A stretch of 17,509 nucleotides of DNA, from the NCBI GenBank assembly GCA_027596035.1, contig JADGJA010000328.1, positions 5,659-23,167 on the forward strand, read 5' to 3'. The notes below the pieces were generated by a model. It ran no database searches. It was not told where the DNA came from and was given only the letters and a program-made list of their open reading frames with translations. The stretch is from Thoreauomyces humboldtii (taxonomy: Eukaryota; Chytridiomycota; Chytridiomycetes; Spizellomycetales; Powellomycetaceae). Below are positions 10,530 through 17,509 of this stretch, piece after piece. Both the position numbers and the translations under genes were made by a program. The number at the start of each line of letters is the position of its first letter. Position 1 is the first letter of the stretch.

Positions 10530-10666
10530 CTAAGGCGCAGGCGTCCACCGTTCGAGCATTCTCCGTACGAACATAATGCCAACGTCCACTTCGGAATGAA
10601 AGTCACCGCTAACCAGAGTCCTGCGAGAATCAGGGTCAATGCTCGCCAGAGACGGGTTCATGCTGT
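10530..10666 (-). pseudogene. Orphan terminal exon, unrecognised gene
   Basis: On the minus strand a strong 3' splice site (a long T tract, then GCTTAG) is followed by an open exon of 45 codons ending in TAG. Its codons look genic. The peptide includes MNPSLASIDPDSRR and HSEVDVGIMFVRRML. No upstream exon can be found: the DNA before it is intron-like and then becomes the PYM relic on the opposite strand. I read it as the remaining 3' end of a lost gene. A faint likeness to the C-terminal part of GMC oxidoreductases is too weak to use. The rest of 10242-10800 shows only the PCF11 3' flank and no other gene. Confidence 0.3.
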
Positions 10667-10804
10667 CTAAGCAAAAAAAAACAACAACGAGGAAGTTCTC
10701 AAACTCCACATGAACCAAGGCAACATATATCAGTCTGTCCATTGCAAGCAGGAAGGGCCTTGAACGACAAAAAAAGTCGAAAAAGTTGAAGGCCCATCTG
10801 CATC

Positions 10805-11410
10805 CCTCTGTGTTTGAGGTTCCCGGCTTTGGGCGGGCTTGGCTGCATTAACCCATATTCACTGAGGACGTCTCCCCAGGGGCTCCCTCAGTTTAGCTGG
10901 GTCCGAGAGTAAGACCCACGGGGTTCGAGCAGGCTACGTCCCACCGGAAGCCGTGACCCGGTATTCCAACGCAAAGGTCGAAGGGTCACGGCTTCCAGAC
11001 GGATACACACCCGGTCTTTCCTTCGACAACAACGCTGCGAAGAAGGACGTCGTGCCAGAGGGGAGCAAGGAGGCGAGGAAGAATGCGAGAAGGAGGTTGA
11101 AGAAGGCGGCGGGCGGTGGTGGCGGTGGTGGCGGTGGTGGTGGGGACGACAATGACCGGACGACAAGGACGAGGACGAGGTGGCCGCGGTGCCGGAGGCG
11201 GATCAACCGACGATCAAAAAGGAGGACCCTGAGAAGCGCGTCAAGGCTTTGCGAAAGAAGTTGAGGCAGATCGTCGACATCGAGGCGAAACGGGATAAGG
11301 CGCCGGGAACACCCTTAGTGTAGGAGCAGATCGACAAGATCGCCGCAAAGCCAGCGATAGAATCCGAGATCGCAGAGCTCGAGAAGGCTCTCTCGGCTCT
11401 CTCTGTTTGA
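10805..11410 (+). pseudogene. Decayed copy of PYM (partner of Y14 and Mago)
   Basis: Pieces of a PYM-like protein lie in order but in three frames. The first piece (about 10805-10890) resembles the Mago-binding N-terminus (GLGCINPYS). It shifts frame into SKTHGVRAGYVPPEAVTRYS and SKEARKNARRRLKKA, which match the RPGY..PEDV and KxxRKNxKRxxKK regions of the family. After an 11-glycine tract (11112-11144) the frame shifts again, between about 11145 and 11165, into an acidic linker and KRVKALRKKLRQIVDIEAK. There a TAG (11321-11323) interrupts the conserved C-terminal helix, which resumes as EQIDKIAAKPAIESEIAELE and ends at a TGA (11408-11410). PYM binds the Mago-Y14 heterodimer and ribosomes, and removes exon junction complexes during translation. 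No start codon is clear. Two frameshifts plus a nonsense codon mean no full-length product; sequencing error is the alternative. Confidence 0.7.
11112..11144 (+). repeat. GGN trinucleotide tract (11 glycine codons)
   Basis: Eleven consecutive GGC, GGT or GGG codons lie inside the PYM relic. The adjoining sequence changes reading frame, and a G-rich tract like this is prone to slippage in replication or sequencing, so it may explain one of the frameshifts. Confidence 0.8.
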
Positions 11411-11732
11411 TTCCCAGCCATTCCAGCCTTGGTCGAGTGCCAATAGAACTGATACAGCATTGACCCCCATTACTTTTGTATGTGCGAACCAGTAATTTGC
11501 CCATTTGTTGCAATATGAGAGACATGGGCTACATCGATAAATCTGTGTCATCTAGTCAAGTGCGATCATATGTGGAGGAGACGTACAGTAGTTCCGACGG
11601 ATTGCGAGAAAGGATCTGCATGCAAGAGCTGGAGGTAACGGTCATCTGCCAAGCCACAAAAGGGGTTGTTCCTCCCAGGGCGTCCATTTGCCCAGCTAAA
11701 AACGGACTCACCTGCGCCTATCGTCGAAAGAT

Positions 11733-11978
11733 ATGGGCATTCACATCCTCTGGCAGAACTCTGCGGGCGAGAACAAGTCCATAGACATCACATTGCCAAA
11801 GGCCGTCTTACCCGCCTACTGGCGCCTCAAGCACGTCTTCGGAGGCTATATTCCTCCCCACGCTACTGGCGTCCCCGAAAGCTGGAAGACGTTCGATCAC
11901 CCGACACCGGAACCGGCAGTCTCTAAGACAGATGCACCCAGTGTAGAATCCGTCGGTCGGCTAAAGTCGGAGGAATGA
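11733..11978 (+). CDS. Unrecognised coding piece, 81 codons, possibly a terminal exon
   Basis: The frame from ATG 11733 to TGA 11978 has strongly genic codons, mostly C- or G-ended. It encodes GIHILWQNSAGENKSIDITLP, WRLKHVFGGYIPPHATG and a Pro/Ser/Glu-rich tail ending LKSEE. An in-frame stop (11697-11699) lies just upstream, so it is either a short gene starting at 11733 or the last exon of a larger one. A possible acceptor is the AAAG ending at 11730. No upstream exon could be recognised at 11411-11700. Because the neighbouring PYM copy is broken, this may also be a relic. I do not know the family. Confidence 0.4.
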   Translation: MGIHILWQNSAGENKSIDITLPKAVLPAYWRLKHVFGGYIPPHATGVPESWKTFDHPTPEPAVSKTDAPSVESVGRLKSEE

Positions 11979-12247
11979 GAACGAGGAAATGGTGGTCGGT
12001 CTACATGTGGAGCCCTGGAAAAGGGTTTCACCAAGCTCATGGTTCCACGGTTAAAGCTGCTCTGCCGGATTCGAGTGCCCGACACGTGGTTTCAACCAAA
12101 GTTACCCGCACGTAACCCGAAGATGGTCTACGTGCGTTGATTAGGGTCATGCGAGGATGAGAGGATGGTCTACATGAGAGGATGGACTGCTGGGAAGACC
12201 CATCTTCGAGAACACACACTGGTATCTGCAGATATATTGCCCAAAAA
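11979..12247. other. Spacer with short repeated motifs
   Basis: No gene is seen. The hexamer TCTACR(TG) recurs: TCTACATG at 12000-12007 and 12168-12175, and TCTACGTG at 12127-12134, the last two within near-identical GATGGTCTAC contexts. This is the convergent 3' flank of the plus-strand coding piece and of the SPF45-like gene, so it should contain their poly(A) sites. Confidence 0.4.
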
Positions 12248-13444
12248 TCAAACCAAATCGCCGATGCGAAACCTCTGGGGATCGAAGAAGGAGGCCGCAA
12301 CGGTCCTGCCACCAAAGAACCTCCCGTTGAGTTCCTTCTGGGCCCTGATCGCGCCCTGCACGTTCTCGAACCTGATGAAGATGCGCACCGCCTCGCCGTC
12401 CGGGACCTGGTACGGGACCTCGAACACGACGCACTCCAGGATCTTTCCGAACCGTCCGCACTCTGCCGCCGTCTCGCCTTCCAGATCCGCGTCCACCTCT
12501 CCCCCGCCCACCATGTTGGTGAGCAGGACGATGGGAGTCGGTGGCGGGATGTGAGGTGGTGGGAATGGCGGTTGGATGGTTTCGGACGACCGTTTTCGGG
12601 AGTCGTGGTGCTGGTCACGATGGTCATGACTGTGATGTCGAGAAGGATGCGATTGTTGTTGATATGGGGGTGTCGTCTCGGATGTCGGTGTCGAGGACCG
12701 CCGTTTCGAGTCGGACGGCACGGGTAGTGGTGGTGGTGGTGGAGGTGGTGGCTGTAACGGTGCAGCCATCCTCATTCTCCGCATATAAGCCTCCTCTCCT
12801 GACGCCACACCCGCCATCGTTCGGCATGTATGCTTGGAGGAGGAGGTGGTGGTTGAAGCACGACATGGTCTGCTCTCTGGTTCTCGTCTCGAAAGGACGA
12901 CCTTCCACTGTCTTGTCCTTCACCATTTATCTGCACCTCCTCCCTATACTGAGCACGTCTCCTCTCCACTTCCCTCTTCCGCTTCATCTCATCCTTAAAC
13001 TGGAGGTAGTCGTTCGGTCTCGCTGGATCATACGCGTTCTTGTCAACATGCTTTGCCATCGGGAGCAAGATGAGCCTGAGCCTTGGACTCTCCCACGGGA
13101 TGGATTTCCTCTCCATGCACGGACAAGACGTTGTTCGAAGTTACGGAGGTTGGAACTTCCACGAGTGGCACCGCGGGAGCCGGCTGCGCCCATTTCGCCA
13201 CGTCTTTGAAGACGGCGCGAGGTGGTTTGTTAAGTTAAGGCGGGGGACGACGCTTTATCTGGACCGGTTGGAGGGCGGACCAGCCGGCTATCTTCTTCTT
13301 TCCGGGTGGGACTGTTGGTGGGGGGATCTCTGCTCGGACCAGGTTGGGGTTGGTCGGTTGGGAGGAAGAGTTGGAGTTTGCGTTGGAGGTCCATGGTTGT
13401 TGTTCCTGAGCTGCGGCATCGAGGACAGCATACAGTGATGCCAT
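12248..13444 (-). CDS. SPF45/RBM17-like splicing factor, no G-patch seen
   Basis: The last exon (about 12798-12248) encodes the U2AF-homology-type RRM of SPF45: PIVLLTNMVGGGEVDADLEG, EAVRIFIRFENVQGAI, LNGRFFGGRTVAASFFDPQR and the ending FRIGDLV, all as in RBM17. A middle exon (about 13050-12924) has NAYDPARPNDY and a charged Arg/Glu/Lys segment, which in RBM17 follows the N-terminus. The first exon starts at ATG 13444 (MASLYAVLDAAA) and runs to IAGWSALQPVQIKRRPPP. A TAA (13235-13237) then interrupts a frame that continues LNKPPRAVFKDVAKW, so an exon about 13203-13145 must be joined across a weak 48-82 nt intron or the allele is broken. Good joins are 12924 to 12798 (phase 1) and 13145 to 13050 (phase 0). 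A Pro-, Ser-, Arg- and His-rich linker stands where RBM17 has its G-patch, which is absent. SPF45 helps select 3' splice sites. Confidence 0.8.
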
Positions 13445-13677
13445 GTTGGGCCGGAGTGTTGTCCTTGAGTGTCGTCCTTTGTCGACGCTCAAGTTGTTTG
13501 AGAATGCTGATGTCCAGGCAAGCCTCGTTTGCTGCGGATCGACAGGGGGTCTGCCGAGAACCCGTCCGTGTCCGATAAGCTCGGACAAGCGGGGGTGATC
13601 CACAGACGAAGGCTGCCCGGGGCACTTTGGCGGGGGTCGGAGGACAAGATCATCTCCCGAGTCTTCAACGCAACACG
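13445..13677. promoter_or_regulatory. Bidirectional promoter of the SPF45-like and SKA3-like genes
   Basis: Only 233 bp separate the two divergent start codons, so the promoters must share this stretch. No named element is evident. The short ORFs crossing it on both strands are shadows or 5' extensions without domains. Confidence 0.6.
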
Positions 13678-15324
13678 ATGGATCTTTCCCACCTGGATGC
13701 CCTCCTGGCCTCGTCTAAGCGACTGGACAAGGAAATGCAAGAGCTGGTGTAAGATCCAGCTTTTCCCGGAATTGTCATCTCCTTTGCACATCATAAGCTG
13801 ACGATGAACCTGGTTGCAGGACGATGGTATCTATGCCACCGGCCACACCCGCCCCATCTCTTCAAACCTCCTTCTTGAACGGAGCGGACCGGCGCGTCGA
13901 TTCGCTAGCCCGAGCCGTGGAGGCCATGGAGTTGAAGGAGCTCGGTCCCATACCCGTGTCCGCCGAGGTGCTGAAGGACGCAGCGACGGCTGCTTTGCTT
14001 CAAATTGAACGACAGTGCGCGAGAGCGGTCGCTGTGCTTGAGCAGTACGGGTACGAACCTGAAGGTCGGTCCCCTCGTAGGAAAGGGCAGTGGGGCCACG
14101 AAGGGATACATCTCGCTCAAACTCCGAGTGTTCGGTAGAGCCGAGGATACCTGCGCCCATGCACGGGCTCGATTTGAATTCGGATGATGGGGACATAGAG
14201 TCTCTTCCTGGTTCCATGCCCCCATCTCGAAGTACCACGCCTACTTACGGACTGGATCATAAAGAACCTCAGCCTCCCCCGTCACCCGACGTTCCGGTGT
14301 CGTTCGCAGTACCGACCATGAAGATGTACATCCCGCCGACCACGCCATCCCTGCCGCCTACCGCTGCCGGAGAGGAACCGCCTGACAGTCCCCTGGCGTC
14401 GCTAGAGGACTTTGGCATCTCTTCTTTGAGCCTGGGACTCTTGGAAGGTGGTCAGGGAGATCATAAAGCGTCGAGCGCGAAGTGAGTCGAGCCCTTTCTT
14501 CGTCATGACGTCCCTATTCCTTGACTTTGTCTGCTCACATTTGCCTCGTGTGTTCTAGATTTGCCTTCAATGATTCCCCGTTGGTCCCGGTCGCGAAGAC
14601 CCGCCGAGAAGAGGGAACGCCTGGTACGAAGCCAGTCTGCACGTAAGTGGAGCGTTTCGTCAAGGGTATATATACTTCAACCTTCTCATATCGAAACTCC
14701 GTTCCAGATTGATTCCCAGCGATGACTCTCCGATAGTCCCCACGATGAAAGCCCGTCAACCGTACCTTCAGGCTGCCGGATCAGGGGCATCACCTCCGCA
14801 TTGCATGTTCAGCGGATTGTTGTCCAAAGTCAGCGAAAGGGACTACGCGGGTCTACCCGCGGACATCCGGGCGAACTTGAGCGCAGATGCCATGAATGAA
14901 TTGGTCGAAGGTGATTAAACGGGTCCCAGGACTTATCCTGTATCGAAAAAAGGAAGTTGCCAGTCACTGACTTGCAAGGGGTCACCTGCTCAGAGATCAA
15001 CGAGGTGCTTCGAGGTACGGATCGTGTCGGTGCTTAAGGACAGTTCTCGTGGATGAGAAGTCTCACTCGTTGCTCACCTTCTGGAAATCAAAAGACAAGC
15101 GCTTCAACAACGACCCATCTCCTGACGGAATAACGATTGACGAGCTGTGCAAGGGCGCCCTGATAGGTAAGGAAGTTTCGGGAAGTGTTCTTGCGGCGAC
15201 CGAAACTATACACATGACTCTTATCTCACTAGACCCATCCAAAGCCAACTCTGTGCTGGAAGCTCTTATCCAACTTCGGAAAGTGCTACCGCCTTCATCG
15301 AATGGATGGTACAAGATGGCATGA
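13678..15324 (+). CDS. SKA3-like kinetochore protein, 381 aa, eight exons
   Basis: Exons are 13678-13748, 13820-14064, 14139-14481, 14559-14642, 14708-14910, 14979-15014, 15095-15166 and 15233-15324. The introns (66-80 nt) keep frame and the protein is 381 aa. Residues 1-105 are helical and end VLEQYGYEP, like the Ska3 N-terminus (REYFQKYGYSP in human) that forms the W-shaped dimer with Ska1 and Ska2. The middle is Pro/Ser-rich and carries the family motif LEDFGIS (194-200). Two SPxVP motifs follow (226-230 SPLVP; 255-259 SPIVP), as in NSPLVPTF of human SKA3. The last 95 residues (SERDYAGLPADIRANLS...INEVLRDKRF...ITIDELC...VLEALIQLRKVLPP) resemble a winged-helix end like that of Ska1; this part is inferred. 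The Ska complex tracks depolymerising microtubules at kinetochores. The donor at 14065 (GTCGGT) is the weakest join. Confidence 0.75.
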
Positions 15325-15430
15325 ACCAAATTTTTTATAAGAGCAAGACATAAAGATAATATGATACAAAGTCCTCTACTGGGATACCAAACTCGACTGC
15401 GACCGCAATATATATACGCCGACCGTACGC
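15325..15430. terminator. Shared convergent 3' region
   Basis: Only 106 bp lie between the stop codons of the SKA3-like (plus) and GNAT (minus) genes. The stretch is AT-rich, unlike its surroundings, with AAAGATAATATG and AATATATATA, and should supply poly(A) signals to both transcripts. No canonical AATAAA is seen. Confidence 0.5.
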
Positions 15431-16222
15431 TTACTCCATGGCACCAAACAGAGCGTCTCCTCGCTCCTTGACAGCTGGCCAGTCTTCCCTGGTGATCGAA
15501 AACCAGTGCGTGTGGCGGCGTTCCCCCTTCAAGATCATCTGTCACGATACAAACGACCAGAGTGGGATCAATTGATTGGCCCTCCGACTCCCTCTCATCG
15601 TCCAAGAGCTCATTCGACGACAGGTTTCTTCCCCACTTACATGGTTCCTGAACACTCCCTCAAACGTAAACCCGACCTTCTTCGCGGTAGCCTGACTCGC
15701 CACGTTCTCGTGATGACACTTCCACTCGACCCTGTCGCAAGGCCACTCTGTCATGGCGAAGGCGTACGACACGAGCAGGTAGGCAGCCGCGGATCCGACG
15801 CCCTTTCTCGTCCCCTTCCCCACCCATATGTGACCGATCTCGAGACGATGGTGCTCGGGGACCACGTTCAGGTACGCGACGAGACCGAGCGGCTTGTTCG
15901 TTCTACCGGGGTAAAAGAAAAACCCCCCCGGTCAGTCCAACAGAAATACGAGAATGGGCATTTTCATGCGAATCTTTTTTTCTAACTTTTTGTCCCGAAT
16001 GACAAACGCGCTGCAGGTTCGATCATCGATGTAGGCGCCTTGGGCCCATTGGAGGTAGGTGGGAAGGTTGCTGAAGGGACCGTATGGTAGGAGTTTGTAG
16101 AGGGCGGCTCCGTCCGATGTGGCGTGCGAGAGAGCGTACAGTTGCGGTAAGTCTTCCTCGACGACGGGGGTGAGGATCAGCGTGTCGTTTGAGATCTGTG
16201 CTGGGGACGTGAGGTGGGACAT
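15431..16222 (-). CDS. GNAT-family N-acetyltransferase, 201 aa, three exons
   Basis: Exons in transcript order are 16222-15987, 15902-15641 and 15538-15431. The introns are 84 nt (GTTAGA...GGTAG) and 102 nt (GTAAGT...GACAG). The join gives 201 aa, typical for the RimJ/RimL-like GNAT group (Acetyltransf_3 type). Visible signatures are LILTPVVEEDLPQLY at the start, the strand LGLVAYLNVVPEHHRLEIGH (84-103), the acetyl-CoA loop GTRKGVGSAAAYLL (109-122), then CHHENVASQATAKKVGF, FEGVFRNH and the ending WFSITREDWPAVKE. Such enzymes acetylate amino groups of proteins or small molecules. The fungal members with this exact layout are mostly uncharacterised, so the substrate cannot be named. ATG 16220-16222 was chosen because it sits immediately before the conserved N-terminus; an upstream in-frame ATG at 16390 would add 56 unlikely residues. 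Confidence 0.9.
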
Positions 16223-17509
16223 TGTGGAAGAGAGGGAAGAAGCTCGTGGGTTTGTGGGTTTGTTGAATAGGGAACTCACGCGGGGTATGGCTCCCGGTAT
16301 GCTGATTTTGATGAACAAGGGAATGTCCAAGAAATGATTCAAATGAATGGGTTTTGTTGGCTTTATATCGAGAATTACACACATGTACACCGTAATGGGG
16401 CGGCTGGCTCTTTTTACTCAAGAGTGAAAATTTGTACCCGCTTTCGCTTCTCTACTAAGATACGATACCTCACTTTCCACCCCACGCCAGAGAGTCCCTC
16501 TCTCCGGGAGTTTTCTCCTCGTCGTCGGTCGTCGTCGGTCCCAGTCCTTCTGTTTCGATCCCAAGCTGTTTCAATCCCACGGGTCCTTGCGTAGCATCCT
16601 ACACGCAAGTCGCTTGTCGGAGAAGTCTAAGCTGGAGGTTCGCGGTGGACCCCAGGGTCACTGAGAACCTTCGACGCCGATGTATCGCCCAAAGCCCCGC
16701 ATGCTCCGCCGCTGGTCACAAGGGGATCCAGTCCATGCTTCATCCGACTGGATGGGCTTGTCGTAGTCCCCGAGCGTCGATCAGCGTGCGCGGCAGGACA
16801 TCGGTCGGGGCGGTTCCCTCCGTTTTTGATTCACCACCTGATTGAGCCTCCTTTCTTCTCAACCGTCGAGGAGTCCTGGTCCGTGCCGTCCCTTCGAGCC
16901 ATCCTGGCGAAGGGGGTCTCTTTTTTGCTTCGCTGTTTCGAAGAAGAGTCGAAAAGGCAAGGCAAGTCCGGGATTGTCATGAACCGGGGGCCCGATGTAG
17001 TCCATCCACGGTACACGATCCGGCATCGTGATCGATGCCCGAGGCGAAAGGGAGACTCGGATTCGGTGCTGTGCGCGACGTTCCCAGTTTTTGGCGCACG
17101 GGGCGGGATCGATCGTGCTCCCTCCGTATCGGTGTACGCCGTCAAGTGCATGATTCGTCTCCGGTCCACGACGTCCTTCGATATTTCCTGCTCTCGTTCG
17201 ATGCGGGTGTTCCAGAGAAGAAGAGCAAGCGATCCATATGTCGTGAAACGCAGGACTCTAGGGACGGGGAGTCTGGACGAAACGAGTCCGGCGGAACCAG
17301 TGCGCTCTTTCTGCGTTGGGGCCTCGGACTCTTTCTGAACAGGATCCCGGAGGCATCTTGCGACTTGCTCATCAATGGTTGGTGGATATCTCTGACTGGA
17401 CGTGTGTCGATCCTTTGACAGGTACGCGAACCTGCTCAGTGAAAGGTAAAGCGCGGGAGAGAGGGGCGATCCGCTACGAGTGCAAGGGGGAAGGGGGAAG
17501 GAGGAGGGA
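16223..17509. other. Unassigned right end
   Basis: About 1.3 kb holds the GNAT promoter and then sequence I cannot assign. Several overlapping open frames occur on both strands (plus 16826-17338, plus 17035-17418, minus 16831-17169), none with a recognisable domain. Near the edge, a CTCTGAC branch-like motif and TTTGACAG (17418-17420 region) are followed by a short open piece reading YANLLSE and then GTAAAG. This resembles an acceptor, a tiny exon and a donor of a plus-strand gene continuing beyond the window. The last 30 bases are purine-rich. Confidence 0.3.
16521..16540. repeat. Two tandem copies of a 10-bp unit
   Basis: GTCGTCGGTC occurs twice, head to tail and exactly, in the upstream flank of the GNAT gene. 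It could be a paired factor-binding site or simple slippage; nothing more can be said. Confidence 0.6.

Noticed and set aside
11321..11323. Stop-codon reassignment (TAG or TAA read as sense), suggested by in-frame stops in the PYM copy and the SPF45-like gene
   Set aside because: TAG ends TXNL1 and PCF11, TAA ends the GNAT gene, and TGA ends the others at the expected C-termini, so all three codons act as stops here.
11273..11323. A 51-nt intron that would remove the TAG from the PYM copy
   Set aside because: The donor would be GTCGAC, no branch point is visible, and splicing would delete the conserved VDIEAK segment. The upstream frameshifts would also remain.
12055..12085. tRNA-like T-loop (ACTCGAATCC on the minus strand)
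   Set aside because: The flanking bases do not form a T stem, and no A-box or acceptor stem is present at the right distance.
1..17509. CRISPR array, insertion sequence or bacterial-type operon
   Set aside because: No spaced direct repeats, transposase or terminal repeats were seen, and the genes are clearly intron-bearing nuclear genes.

Overview
The window is nuclear DNA from a fungus. Protein genes are split by many short introns, mostly 58-125 nt, with GT...AG ends and pyrimidine-rich acceptors. Genes lie on both strands with short gaps, and the housekeeping set is eukaryotic: Pcf11, TXNL1, SPF45/RBM17 and SKA3. The density of small introns in all phases resembles Basidiomycota. A gene for a ciliary axoneme protein (CCDC96/CFAP184 family) would instead be expected in a flagellated (zoosporic) fungus. 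Sequence alone does not settle the lineage.

Layout: a two-exon plus-strand gene with a possible F-box (139-1389) converges on a four-exon minus-strand gene for a CCDC96-like coiled-coil protein (1502-3815). A 730-nt gap holds a possible small plus-strand gene (about 4032-4427). Next is a six-exon minus-strand TXNL1 gene (4548-5775: thioredoxin plus PITH domain). A 1.6-kb divergent spacer, containing a perfect 12-bp-arm hairpin, separates it from the seven-exon PCF11 gene (7366-10241).

The stretch from about 10.5 to 12.0 kb looks like a patch of decayed genes. It holds an orphan terminal exon on the minus strand, a PYM (partner of Y14 and Mago) copy broken by two frameshifts and a nonsense codon, and an unrecognised 3'-terminal coding piece on the plus strand.

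The right part has a minus-strand SPF45/RBM17-like splicing factor in which no G-patch is visible (12248-13444). It shares a 233-bp divergent promoter with an eight-exon SKA3-like kinetochore gene (13678-15324). A GNAT N-acetyltransferase gene follows on the minus strand (15431-16222). The last 1.3 kb has no gene I can assign.

The genes do not form one pathway. Two recurring themes are mRNA maturation (PCF11, SPF45 and the broken PYM) and microtubule biology (CCDC96-like, SKA3-like). Exon joins for CCDC96-like, TXNL1, PCF11, SKA3-like and GNAT were derived by hand and keep frame throughout. Those of SPF45 are partly uncertain.
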